Assembly (NCBI RefSeq): GCF_008831285.2
Contig: NC_045146.1
Coordinates: forward strand, 23,701,703-23,765,702
Direction: 5' to 3'
DNA: 64,000 nucleotides
DNA from: Nymphaea colorata
Taxonomy: Eukaryota; Streptophyta; Magnoliopsida; Nymphaeales; Nymphaeaceae
Shown: positions 24,001 through 34,917 of the stretch, piece by piece
How positions within the stretch are numbered: the first letter of the stretch is position 1
Layout: each line of letters begins with the position of its first letter
Notes under the pieces: generated by a model
The model's input: only the letters and a program-made list of their open reading frames with translations
Database searches by the model: none
Told to the model about the DNA's origin: nothing
Program-made: the position numbers and the translations under genes

Positions 24001-26135
24001 TATTTTGCAGTCATTATCTTTAGTGAACTTAGCAACAGAAAGTAGATTCTTACGAATCAAAGGGACATGGAGGATATTCTTCAATCTAAAATTTTTATGC
24101 ATAGATGAAAGTGACATGTTACCGATGCTTCTAATGGATAGTTTTTCCCCACTGCCAACAATAACTGAATTACAACCATGACAATGAGATTTACCTTCCA
24201 TATATTGATCACAATTTGTCATATGATGAGACGCGCCCATATCTAGATACCATTCTTGATTGTTATCCATCACATTAGGAGAAGAAGTTGATGATGAAGC
24301 ACCGTTATTGGTTGTTCCCGTATTGAGAGCCATGGCCATAAAGGCTTTTGGAATATCATAGCATTGATGAGCATTGTGGCCATTGCGACCATAGAATTGG
24401 CAAGTGACAACTGCAGACATTTTATAATTAGAAGTACTACCACAGACTCTATTATTCCCACAGCCTCTATTTGTCCCACGTCCTCCATTGTATGAACCAA
24501 AATTGTCACGAACACTACTATTGTATGAGTTATAATTGATATAACCTCTACCATTTTGATCCCCTCTCCCTTTTGCATAGGAATTTCCATGGTTGTGGCA
24601 ACCATGGCTACCATTTTTGTTTCTTGAGACACATCAAGAGGGGGTGAAAGAATTTGCCGATGATTTTCTTGAGAAACGAGTATATCAAAGATTTCAGAAA
24701 ACTAGGTAGAGTCTTGAATGTTATTACAGTAGTGATGAAGGCCTCATATTCTATAGACAATCCATTAAGAGTATATAAAACCAAATCAGTATCAGATACC
24801 TTATGGTTAACAGCAACTAATGAGTCATATAAAAATTTGACATGATCTAAGTAATCAGCCATCATCATATCTCATTTCTTGACATTCTGTAAATTCATTT
24901 TTAACTGAATGATCCCTAAGTTAGATTGACAAGCATATTGTTGTTCTAGGGTGCACCAAGCCATACATGCAGTGGAATATGAAATTAATTGTGGCAAAAT
25001 GTGTTCGGATACCATAACCTTAATCTAGCTTAAAGCTAACTGATCTGCCTGTTCCCATGTTTCAAAAACAGGATTTACTATGGTTTGCTCTGCATCAAGA
25101 TACTCAGGAGGAGAAGTAATGGTGTCGTTGACATACCTTAGTAGTCATTGGCTTTTCACAACACTGGTAATTTGAGAACACCATAGTAAATAGTTTGTGC
25201 GATCTAACTTGAGAGATACCAAGCCAGAAAAAGTATTCCATTGAATAGTTGATGGTACAGTAGGACTGAGACTAAATGTTGTTGAGGATGACGTGTTTGA
25301 TGTCGCCATTATCAAGAAATTTTGAAAGTGTACAGTGATGTTTTGGAGAAGAGAAGACTAAACCGGTGAACAAAGAAATATTTTTGTTAGCACTAAGAGA
25401 AACAGAGGCAGAAAATTTACTGAATGGGCAGAAAAATTCACTGAGCTTCACCCGTAGTTCTAAAAATTTTGAAATTTAGTCAGCAAGCAGCTAACATCCT
25501 CAAGAGTGGATGCCCAAGAGGACAGCTAGAGTTAAGCTCCTTGGGAAAATCACGTGCACCTTTTCTCCCTGTCGCGGTTCACAGGCGACTACAACAATAA
25601 AAAAATTCATATAAAATCGCGTAGACCTCCGATTCCCCTGAAATTTGGTCTGAAGCTCTGTTGAATAATTAGGAATAGATGCCTCAATTTTTAGATCTGT
25701 TTGAGTACCATACGGGAATCGTGCATCACTGAAAGAGTCCAGACTGTCGCAGCCTAAAAAAGTCCAGACTGTCGCAGGCGTTGAATAGAGTCTTTCACAA
25801 GGAAGGCCCTCAGGTCAGCAGAAAGATTATGCTCAGTTCACAATATGCTAATACAATATGCTAAAGGCAAGCAAGACTTCTTTTGCCAGATATAGTCACG
25901 CATACAACAGATAACAAGGAAATATACAGAATAAAAACTAGTTTTAAACCTTGAATAGTCTCACAAACTGATCACAAGGGATCCTCCAAGCAGAAAAGAA
26001 ACAAAACACCAGAAGATATAAGAGATTGATACTGACAGATTTTGGTGAATATGTGAAGACGTCGATTATCAGCAACTGCTACCTGATGGACTGGAAATTC
26101 CTCTGTTCTACTTTTGTTCCTCACGCTTGCCTTTG

Positions 26136-26149
26136 TGGCTCTGATACCA
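26136..26149 (-). other. primer-binding site (initiator-Met tRNA) of the copia element
   Basis: TGGTATCAGAGCCA on the minus strand directly follows the 5' LTR. It is the usual plant copia primer site. Confidence 0.9.
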
Positions 26150-26427
26150 TGTGAAAAGAGAAGAAAGATGAAGAGAAAACAACAGAATTTTAATGTGGTT
26201 CAGCCTATGAGTTGGCTTACATCCACGATGAAGGTTTTTCCCTTTTAATTTCTCACACACGGTGATAGGGAGGGCTTTCTTTATTTATTGAATAGCTGTT
26301 ACAATCTAGATCCACAATTTTAGGATCTTGATTACATTCCACAATCTTAGGAGGAAGATTACGATCATCATTCGATATTTTAGGAAGGGGCAGATCTTCC
26401 TGATCTGCATTTATTGTTTTCTCAACA
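26150..26427 (-). repeat. 5' LTR of the copia element
   Basis: 278 bp. It is longer than its partner by a 24-bp block near its plus-strand right end. Confidence 0.93.
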
Positions 26428-26432
26428 ATTGG

Positions 26433-27827
26433 AACTAGGGAAATGCTGAAAGAGATGGAGAGAGGAGGAAGATCCAAAAGGGAGGGTGTTTAGAGATGGA
26501 TGAAGAATGCGTTAGATAAAGAGAGAGAAAGACAAAGGCTGAGAATTTAAACATTATTCAACTATCTATTTAGTTATTTGAGTTCTCATTTTTAAGCAGC
26601 AATGGTTTCCCCCCTTAGAAGCATGTTTTGACTTGGCAACAAGAAACAGGGAAACGCGAGGGCTCTACCACTTGTTCGAAGAAAGGTTACAGCAAACTGT
26701 GTCAACCTTCAGCAGATCACAAGCTGATGCACAAGTGCTCATCTAACATGTTTCAATGAAAAATTCCAGATGCTTAATTTCCAGTTTCAACTTCTATTTT
26801 GGACGCCAACAACTAGTTTGCCAATATCATCATCTTAATTTAATATCAGTTTGTGTCTCCTCTCTTCGCAGACAGGAAAGAAAGGAAAAACATGGCAATT
26901 TTTTTAAGATGTACTAATTTCTACTATATTTGACTAGCTTTTCCATCAATGTACTATCCATAGAGGTAAAAGAGATTGGCACAAGGAAAGTAGAAAATGT
27001 TTGAGTAAGCCTTTTTTTTTTTTTGAAAATTTTGAACTTGAAATCGGCCTACCTCTGGTCGAAGTTATGCGAGTATTATTTTCTACTAAGAACCAAAACA
27101 ACGTGTATTCGCTGAGAGGTTGTTCTCTAGTAGGTTTGCTCCGGCTTGTTTGGAGAAGAAGAGATCATCCAACCAGGGCATTTATTTGAGTTCTGTCAAT
27201 TCGCCGAGAGGGCAGAATTAAAGAAGGGGTGACCCTTCTGACGTGCCGCACTCAAGCACGTTGTTGACGAGACAAGATCACCAGGACTTGTAATGCATTC
27301 CAGTGGTGCTTCACATTAAGAGAAACACCGACAAAGCACCATGTTCTACTCTCCTCAAAACATTGAAGCCTCAGAGATGAGATGGAAATTTATCGCTTCA
27401 CCTCACGTGTAAGCAATAAAAGAAAGGAAGCGTGGATCCCCAGACTCCGATTCTAATTTGCTGCACTCGTAAGAACACCAAGGCACAGCTTTATTTAATT
27501 CGAGGAGGCATCACTGACGTTGTAGTGCTTCAATCTCTAGGAACATGTGATGCAGAGAAGACAGACAAGGCACTCGTGACCCATCGATGAATGATCCGAC
27601 TAAGGATCGAATAAAGGTATTTTCAATGAAAAAGATTCGAGAGGAGACAATGACGCAGACGACCCACATGATCCACTTCAGTTTTCTCCTCTAAACCAGT
27701 TGATCGACATAAAAATACCGCTTAATGGAGACCATGGTGGACATGGCTGAGCACACGAATTGACGCAACACATGCTCCTCTAGCAACATGTTCCATCGAA
27801 AGATTCCCTTTGCTCCCCAAGTCAAGC
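26433..27827. other. spacer before D1, with an orphan promoter relic
   Basis: No gene is seen. Around 26690-26785 the sequence GCTCATCTAACATGTTTCAA followed by AAATTCCAGATGCTT resembles the upstream module of the DUF241 genes, but no DUF241 coding sequence follows it. The rest is AT-rich, with G1-like upstream sequence (meaning D1 flank) from about 27650. Confidence 0.4.
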
Positions 27828-27834
27828 TATATAA
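27828..27834 (+). promoter_or_regulatory. TATA box of D1
   Basis: TATATAA, 87 bp upstream of the D1 ATG. The AAAGATTCC and TTTGCTCC blocks shared by the family lie just upstream. No W-box is present. Confidence 0.6.
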
Positions 27835-27914
27835 GAAGGGGGAGGAAGGACTTCACCATCATCATCATCTTGATGATTGTTTTCCCTTTACGCGCTGAGG
27901 AAAAGAAAGAGAAG

Positions 27915-28766
27915 ATGGCAAGTACTTCTGCAAAATCTTTCCACATTCGTTCCACTAGCTTTCCCTCAAAGTCCCATCCAAACTTTGCCAGAGTCCAGGA
28001 GTGCCTTCATCTGGTTAAGGTATGGGAAGCCTGCCCATCAAGGAAAGCACAGTTTGTAACCAGACTTGGGCACCTCAAGGACCTTTACGCCTCTGTCAAT
28101 GCCTTCCTGCAGCTCCCCCTCACTCAACAGGCTCTCTGTGGCAAAGAGAGTTTGGTGAGGGAGTTGATGGATGATTTCCTCGGCTTAATGGATGCCTGCG
28201 GCATGCTGAAGGACTCATTGCTGCACATGAGGGAGCAACACCAATCCCTTCGATCCATGCTGCGAAGAGGCGACTCTGGTTTGGAAGCTGGCATCTGTGC
28301 ATACCAGTGCAGCAGGAAGAGGATGAAGAAGGACATGGACAAGTGCCTCAGACTGCTCAGAAGTGTAGAGAAGCATGCTTCCTCATCCAGTGACAACCTT
28401 GATGTGGTTGATCAAGTCTTCAAGGATGTGAGAGCTGCAACGATTTCTATCTTCATCCACTTAAGTTCAATATTTTCTGCGAAAAAGGCAACACAGTCCA
28501 TCTTTTCAAGGTTATTGAGTTCCAAGAACCGTGACGCAGAAGCTGATGAAGATGGAGTTAGTGAAATAGAAAAGGCAGATATAACTATATTTAAACTCCA
28601 TGACAAGCCATCCAAGACCGTAAGTCAGGAAGATGCCCGAGATGCACAAAGGCAGATGGAAGCATTGGATGTCAGCTTGATGGAAACAGAGGTGGAATTA
28701 GAGGATGTCTTGAGATGTATGATCCAAGCCAAAGTCTCCCTCCTCAACATCGTCGCTGGGTGTTGA
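27915..28766 (+). CDS. DUF241 family protein D1
   Basis: Intact 283-aa DUF241 protein (Pfam PF03087), intronless. The family landmarks are all present: SFHIRSTSFPSKSHP at residues 8-22, LPLTQQALCGK near 67-77, the basic block CSRKRMKKDM near 132-141 and the C-terminal block MIQAKVSLLNIVAGC. The middle is helical in character, with many Leu, Met, Glu and Lys residues. There is no signal peptide or membrane segment. I chose the ATG at 27915 because all copies start MxSTSAKSF here; the frame is open upstream into what should be 5' UTR. DUF241 genes also form tandem arrays in Arabidopsis, and I know of no firm biochemical function. D1 is the first of the two plus-strand copies and keeps the 3' hairpin. 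Confidence 0.93.
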   Translation: MASTSAKSFHIRSTSFPSKSHPNFARVQECLHLVKVWEACPSRKAQFVTRLGHLKDLYASVNAFLQLPLTQQALCGKESLVRELMDDFLGLMDACGMLKDSLLHMREQHQSLRSMLRRGDSGLEAGICAYQCSRKRMKKDMDKCLRLLRSVEKHASSSSDNLDVVDQVFKDVRAATISIFIHLSSIFSAKKATQSIFSRLLSSKNRDAEADEDGVSEIEKADITIFKLHDKPSKTVSQEDARDAQRQMEALDVSLMETEVELEDVLRCMIQAKVSLLNIVAGC

Positions 28767-28795
28767 GTTCCACACTTTGTCCATCTAACCATCTG

Positions 28796-28832
28796 ATCTT
28801 TAGCATCCGCATTTTACAGGATTGCTAAGAAT
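28796..28832 (+). promoter_or_regulatory. 3' UTR hairpin of D1
   Basis: ATCTTTAGC pairs with GCTAAGAAT, and ATCC inside it pairs with GGAT. It starts 30 nt after the stop codon. One pair is a mismatch and one a wobble. Confidence 0.5.
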
Positions 28833-30673
28833 CCAGATTGTCAATTTTGTACAATTATAAATACATGAACATATATCAATATAAAGTGAAATATGTTTCT
28901 CTTACATGATTCTCTTTCGATGATAGTCCTTTTTGCTATAAGAAATAGCCCTAAGATCTGCATGTTGAATTGAACAATTTCCGGGAGAATGGTGCTCTCA
29001 CAACTTTTAACTTGTTTTTCAATTATGGAAGACAAATATAAATCAGTCTTGACGACTTGAGGTGGTTTTCCTACAAGGAATTAGAGCAATGACTATTTTT
29101 TTCCGGAAAAAAAAAATCGACTACCAGGATTCCTTTCAAATTTTGCTAAAACATTTCGTAGAATTACTGTGCTATTCTACTGTGCTTTTTTAAGGTTCAA
29201 ATTATGTTAGGTGTCTATCAAGATTTCACCTTGAAAGACACCACCACCACCTAAATTCTGCACAATGGATGGAAACCGAAAAGAAATTGCAGAAAAATAA
29301 AAAAGGAAAGCAGGCCTGTTCTTCCAGTGGCGAACTTCAAATGGAAGCCTCTCCGTGAGATTTCTTTATTTGGATTACCAACTATCTGCTTTTAAATTTA
29401 AACCCTGAGGGCCTTCGGAACAGCAAAGTTTTGCTGCCATTGTCGCTGAAGAATCATTTGGAGATTGACAACTGATAACCAATGGTAATGCTCTGTTCCC
29501 ACTACCATACATATTTATATTGATGTTCATTGAAATGCAACTCTTGAAAAATCTATAGTCCAAAAAACTGAGAACAGAAAAGAAAAAAAGAAAAAAAACC
29601 TAAGGATCAATCAATTAAAGATTTTCGATGCACAAACCAGGTTCTGTAAGCCATAAAACTTCAGTTTCTTAAGTTTTAATGCGTATAAAATCCTGAGCTA
29701 CATATCAAAAGTATAGCATATGGATCAATTTGCAAGTATTTAGGCCTGTAACTTGCATCTACATGGTTAAATTTGTGAAAAAAAAAAGTAGTCAGTTTTA
29801 ACAGCGCAATCTCTCAGTCTCCTAGTAATGTCTAAATATACTTTCTCTCCGTCTCTCTGTTATTTGTATATCATGCAATTGAGACTTCTCACGTGAAAGC
29901 GACGCACTAGCCTCTGTTTTTCTGCATAGTTTATGATCTTATCACCAATTTAGTTGTTTATTTATTCGATTGAAGCTTCATTTTGATTGACCATGCTTCG
30001 ATGCCTCAAGATGTATGTAAGGTAGGCCGAAGACAACCCGCTCGTGATTACCAATTATGATGTGGAGGGTTCTAATAAATTGCTCCACAGGAATCAGGAA
30101 AGGCAAGGAGCCAGATTTACCACGTGGTCTACCTCATTTCTTTGTTCAAAGAAATACCCATTTCAAAACTAATGGCGACCAGTGCAAACATGATGTTGAG
30201 CAAGCAATCGGCAAATTGCATGCTCATCTAGTGACATTGTCCAATGAAAGATCCCTTTTGCCCAATCTTCTAAGAGGACCAAGCCTGATACTTTTCCTAC
30301 AGAATTTAATTGTATGTGGTTACAGTACCAACAACAGACCAATTTGTATAATTTAGTTGTGGAATCCTTCAGGCTTGTATTCTAATGCTTAATGTGTAGC
30401 AGTGTGTTGCTTAGGTGACAGACAAGTCCCTCGTGAGCTATGAATTTAAATTGTCATGAGAAAGGTTCAGATAAATTGTTCCCATTACAGAGCGATCAGG
30501 GAGACAAGAACCTATATGACCCACATGATACACCTAATTTCCTAGCTTAAATCTTCGGTTGCTGGATGAGGATGGCGACTCATGGTATACAGGGGCGAGC
30601 ATCCCGCTGGTACTCACATGCTCACAAGGGGAAATGTCCTATTGAAAGATTCATCTTTCTTCCCACTTCGAGA
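28833..30673. other. spacer between D1 and D2
   Basis: No gene is seen. At about 30100-30290 there is a second orphan copy of the DUF241 upstream module (CACGTGGTCTACCTCATTTC ... AATGGCGACCAG ... CTCATCTAG ... AATGAAAGATCCC), with no gene attached. The rest is AT-rich. Confidence 0.45.
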
Positions 30674-30680
30674 TATATAA
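30674..30680 (+). promoter_or_regulatory. TATA box of D2
   Basis: TATATAA, 74 bp upstream of the D2 ATG, with GAAAGATTC upstream of it. No W-box is present. Confidence 0.6.
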
Positions 30681-30747
30681 GGACCAAAGAAATGGGTTAA
30701 CGATTCATCAATCAGATCATCATCTTGCAAAGAGAAAGAAAGAGAAG

Positions 30748-31596
30748 ATGGAAAGTACTTCTGCAAAATCTTTCCACACTCGTTCCACCAGTTTCCCATC
30801 GAACTCCCGCCCAAATTTGGCCAGAGTACAAGAGTGCCTTGACTTGGTTACGGCCTGGGAAGCCTCCCCTTCTAGGAAGACACAGTTCCCAACTAGACTT
30901 GGCCACGTCAAGGACCTCTATACTTCCATCAATGCCTTCCTCCAACTCCCTCGCGCTCCACAGGCTCTTTATGGCAAAGAGAGCTTGGTCGCAGGGTTGA
31001 TGGATGACTTCCTCTGCTTAATGGATGTCTGTGGGTTGGCGGCGGACTCGTTGCTGCTCATGAGAGAGCACCACCAGTCCCTTCGGTCCATGTTTCGAAG
31101 AGGCGATTCTGGGCTGGAAGCTGGAATTTGTGCGTACCAGTGCAGCAGGAAGAGAATGAGGAAGGACATGAAGAAGTGTCTGAGATTATTGAGAAGTATG
31201 GAGAAGCAAGTATCTCCATCAAATGCCAAACTTGACATGATCGATCAAGTCTTCAGGGATGCGAGGACTGTCACAATCTCTACCTTCAGTCTTCTTGCTT
31301 CGACCATCTCCGGCCAAAGGGCAGCACGGTCCATCTTCTCAGGATTGTTGAGTTCCAAGAGCCATGACGTGGAAGATGATGAAGATGGTGCTAGTTTAAT
31401 AGAGAAGGTAGATGTGGCTATATTTGGGCTTTATGGCCATTCCTCGAAGAAAGTAGAGGACAATGTGCGAGACGCACAGAAGCAGATGGAAGCATTGGAT
31501 CTTACCTTGGGGGAAACAGAGGCTGAACTGGAAGATGTCTTCAGGTGTCTGATCCAAGTCAAAGTCTCTCTCCTAAACATCGTGACTGGGTGTTGA
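30748..31596 (+). CDS. DUF241 family protein D2 (most diverged intact copy)
   Basis: Intact 282-aa DUF241 protein starting MESTSAKSFHTRSTSFPS. It departs from its paralogs at positions otherwise nearly fixed: LPRAPQAL replaces LPLTQQAL, SNSRPN replaces SKSHPN, and the C-terminal block is LIQVKVSLLNIVTGC. An acidic stretch VEDDEDG lies near residue 211. By divergence it is probably the oldest complete member here. It ends in Gly-Cys like the others and keeps a 3' hairpin whose inner and outer stems differ in sequence but still pair. The ATG is the first in the expected transcript. Confidence 0.92.
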   Translation: MESTSAKSFHTRSTSFPSNSRPNLARVQECLDLVTAWEASPSRKTQFPTRLGHVKDLYTSINAFLQLPRAPQALYGKESLVAGLMDDFLCLMDVCGLAADSLLLMREHHQSLRSMFRRGDSGLEAGICAYQCSRKRMRKDMKKCLRLLRSMEKQVSPSNAKLDMIDQVFRDARTVTISTFSLLASTISGQRAARSIFSGLLSSKSHDVEDDEDGASLIEKVDVAIFGLYGHSSKKVEDNVRDAQKQMEALDLTLGETEAELEDVFRCLIQVKVSLLNIVTGC

Positions 31597-31624
31597 GTTA
31601 CAATTGCTTACTTGCTCGAACTCA

Positions 31625-31660
31625 ATCCATGGCATCTGCATTTAGAAGATTGCCAAGGAT
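31625..31660 (+). promoter_or_regulatory. 3' UTR hairpin of D2
   Basis: ATCCATGGC pairs with GCCAAGGAT (eight of nine positions), and the inner ATCT pairs with AGAT. It starts 28 nt after the stop. Both stems differ from those of D1 in a pairing-preserving way. Confidence 0.5.
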
Positions 31661-32375
31661 TCCAATTGTCATTTTTTGTACATACACAGATATATTATAC
31701 GATAAACAACATTTAAGAAATTCTGTGTGTTTCTATTTTACTTGATCTGCCACACAACAGCAAAAGCAATAGCCGCAAAAATGTGACTGGATCCGTCTGA
31801 ATCCGCATCTCCGTTAAAAATGGCGCATTTGCAACTAATCTTATCTGTTGGTATGCCATGATGGACAATTTTTTTTTTTATGGGAAGTTGCAGCTAAGCG
31901 ATCCCCACAAAATTATGTGAATAGCATTACTGAACTCTTTAACTCCCTCAACTTGAGTCTTGTGAGTTTGAAGAACATAAGCCTTTTCTGCAATTCTCGT
32001 TGCACATCCTTTTTCTAATATTGTTAGAGATTTGTCAATTCTTGTTGACTTCTTTTTTCTTTTATTACGAAAGAAATCTCACGAAAAAAAGGAAAAATGG
32101 ATTGAAAACAATGTACTCCATAAATCTCGAGTCCTAAGTTTGTCCTCCTTTTGTAAATAAGATGATTACTTACGAACATAAATTAGGCTTCTGTAATAAA
32201 TCAGTGGATTCAAAACCAGATCCTATGTTTGTGGGTGCTTCTGTTTTTCCTCGCTTGACTGAAGGTGAGACTTAACCCATCTCCTTATCACCAAAGTCTG
32301 ATAATGTCAGGTTGAATATGATTGGGTTTCAATCAGGCCTGTAAAATGAGGATGACAGAGGAACCAATTGTTAGT

Positions 32376-32409
<34 letters not shown>

Positions 32410-33391
32410 AGATGCCTTTCTAGCCAACGAAGCATTTGGAGCATGCAAGTCCTTGCTAACCTTCTTCAGCAACCATTCATGGATACACTCCTAGAGGACT
32501 AAGACTCACCATTAGCATTATTTGCTACATCTCCATGTGATTCTTCTATGTTGACAGCGAAGTTTTTCTGTTCAAACCTGTCCTTCGGATTAATTTAAGC
32601 ACAAATAGATGGTCATCAATATAAAGAAATATATGATGGCGCGGTTACCTTCTTAAGTTCAGATCATAGGGTTCTTCATGTTCTGTCTTAATTTCTTCCC
32701 TTTTCCGTCTTACTACATGATGTTTGGTAGCCATGTAATGTACTCCTGCAGTTTTTACACTAATATTTGATCAACTTAGCGGACAACAGATAATAGTGAA
32801 ACTAAAATAATACATAAAATATGCCCACTCAATCAGATACTTATATTTGCAATTTGGATTAATCAAATTTTACAAATTATAATATCTTAAACCATTTTCT
32901 GCAGGTCATTTTGGCGAGTCATGAAGATGTGTAGGCATGTTTTCGTAATTAAGACAACCTTTTAACTACTGTAGTTTCATGGCTAATCATGTAATGGGCA
33001 AATCAAGCAAAGGTAAACATGTTTCTCTTCCATAAATGATAAATCAATTGGAACAATATTGCAGTTTAAAGCTGGTCAGAAAGGCCTCAATTTCCATAAC
33101 AAATAAATTTATTTTTCTTGCAAGCACATTTATGTGATTTGTCCTTTTCAGACAGGCAAATTGGGGTTAGGCAGACTCAATAGTTCCGTCAAAGAGTTGA
33201 GTCCCAATTTCTGAACTCTTAGTCCTTTAACTTGAAGATTTTAAAACTCAAATAAATTAGAAAATTTTTCCCTTGACATGGTGATATCTTTCATATATAC
33301 TTGTGGATGTATAAAATTGACAATTACGTCTTCAATCATCCTGTGAAATGCGGATACCAGGATTAAGTTAGAACGAGTAAACAATTGTAAC
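31661..33391. other. spacer between D2 and D3
   Basis: AT-rich, no gene seen. It holds a GA microsatellite at 32376-32407. The 3' flank of pseudogene D3, with a decayed copy of the family hairpin, is near 33318-33365. Confidence 0.5.
32376..32407. repeat. GA microsatellite
   Basis: Simple AG dinucleotide run. Confidence 0.9.
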
Positions 33392-34218
33392 TCTACACCT
33401 TGTGACAATGTTGAGAAGGCAAAACTTGGCTTGGATCAAACAACTGAAAACATCCTCCAAGTCCACTCTGCATTGCTCAAGCTAAGATCCAATGTTTCTG
33501 CTTCTGTGCATCTCCGACATAGTCATTTACTGCCTTGTGTGAAGGCCATATAGTCCAAATATAGTCATGTCCACCCCCTCAAATTTTCACCATCTTAATA
33601 ATCTTCTATTTCATGGCTCTTGGAACTTAGTAATCTTAGTCTAGAGAAGAGGATAAATTGACTTTGGCCCATCAAAGCTCAAACTAAGAAGGTTGAAAGT
33701 AGAGACCATAGCAGCCGCTTGCGTCCTTACTGGCTTGATAAACAGTGTCAAGGTTGTCACTAGATATGGATGCATGTTTTTCCATACTTCTCAATGATCT
33801 CAGGAACTTGGTCATGTGCTTTCTCATCCTCTTCCTGACGCATTGCAGTTGAAAAATGCCAGCTTCCAAACCAGAACTGCTTGTAAGCATATATTAAAGT
33901 GATTGTTATTGCTCCCTCATGTTAGGCAGTGAGTACTTTATCGTCCCACAGAAATCCAACGAGCAGAGGAGGTGGTCCATTAACTCTCTCACCAAGCTCT
34001 CTTTGCCACAAAGGGCTCGGGGAAAATCATTGGTGAAGGTAAACAGGTCCTTCAGGTGGCTGGTTAGCAGCCAATTGTGCCTTCCTAAAGGGCTGAGGGG
34101 GAGGCTTACCATGACTTAGACCAAATGAAGGCACTCTTGGACACTGGCGAAGATTGGGGGGGACACTGATGGAAAGCTGGTCGAACGAACGTGGAAGGGC
34201 TTTGGCGGAAGTTGCCAT
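33392..34218 (-). pseudogene. DUF241 pseudogene D3
   Basis: Decayed DUF241 copy. The N-terminus (ATG at 34218) reads MATSAKALPRSF, then the reading frame changes. CGKESLVRELMDHLLCSLDFCG is recognisable at about 33960-34020 in a second frame, and SGLEAGIFQLQCVRKRMRKHMTKFLRSL at about 33790-33880 in a third. The stretch equal to HQSLRSMLRRGD is missing. The last third is recognisable at nucleotide level down to CTTCTCAACATTGTC near 33400, but it has further stops and the normal stop is changed (TGTAGA for TGTTGA). The promoter is also eroded: AATTTAAGG stands where TATATAAGG is expected. It lies tail to tail with D2. Confidence 0.85.
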
Positions 34219-34820
34219 CTTCTCTTTCTTTTCTTTTGGTTCTTAAGGCAAAAGCATCACCAAGAAGGTGGCGGTGGATGCCATGGTACGCCCTCCTTAA
34301 ATTGACCGAGGAGCAAGTTGAATCTTTCAATGGACCACGCTCTTAGGTGAGGATGCATGTGCCATATGAACAGGGTGCTCGTGGACATGTCCATCATTAG
34401 GCTCTTGATTTACTATTAAAATTGATTTGGATTCATTTAAGAGTGGAAATTGGTGCGCACTGTGGGTTATTTAGGTCCTTGTCTCCCCTCTGTTTCTGCT
34501 ATGTTGGTATATCTCTTTGATCTTTCGTTGGCCTCTGGTTAAAAATTGACATCCACGAATGTCATGTATTCTATCTGCTATGCATTCTCTCTTTACATAT
34601 AAATTTATAAAAGCAATACAACTCATATAAGACCTTAAAAAAATAAACAATGGGTGAAATATGGTGCTGTTGCTCCATCAATTTAAAACTCCATGGAGTT
34701 TTTTATTTTCGCTTTATCCAGAAAATGAAGTAGAACAGAAGGAGAAATTTTTTCTCTAACGTGATAATTTCATTTATATTTTTTAATGTACAAAATTTAC
34801 AATTGGCTTCCCTAACAATC
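34219..34820. other. spacer between D3 and D4
   Basis: D3 5' flank with AAAGATTCAACTTGCTCC, a relic of the family upstream module near 34308-34335, then AT-rich DNA and the D4 3' flank. No gene is seen. Confidence 0.45.
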
Positions 34821-34917
34821 CTCTAAAATGCAGATTGCAAGGACCAATAGAGAGCATATGAACATTTTGTATCTCAACACCCAGTGACGATGTTGAGGAG
34901 GGAGACCTTGGCTTGGA

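Larger units (their letters stand above)
20788..26427 (-). mobile_element. Ty1/copia LTR retrotransposon, decayed
   Basis: A fossil copia element of about 5.6 kb lies on the minus strand. It is bounded by two LTRs that start TG and end CA, and flanked by a 5-bp target duplication ATTGG (20783-20787 and 26428-26432). Next to the right LTR is a primer-binding site matching the 3' end of initiator-Met tRNA (26136-26149). In element order there are a gag region (about 25.3-24.3 kb, with a zinc-knuckle motif), protease with a D-G/A-A-S-H-H type site, GAG-pre-integrase (LWHERLRHV), integrase, reverse transcriptase (YVDDIIVTG) and RNase H (21.1-21.6 kb). The coding region is interrupted in several places and looks dead. 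The LTRs differ at roughly 18 sites plus one 24-bp indel, about 7-8%, which suggests a few million years. Confidence 0.95.

Noticed and set aside
27810-27914. N-terminal extension of D1, with similar extensions on D4, D6, D8 and D9
   Set aside because: The upstream frames are open by chance. TATA position and alignment of all copies place the start at MxSTSAKSF, and some upstream residues would lie above the expected transcription start.
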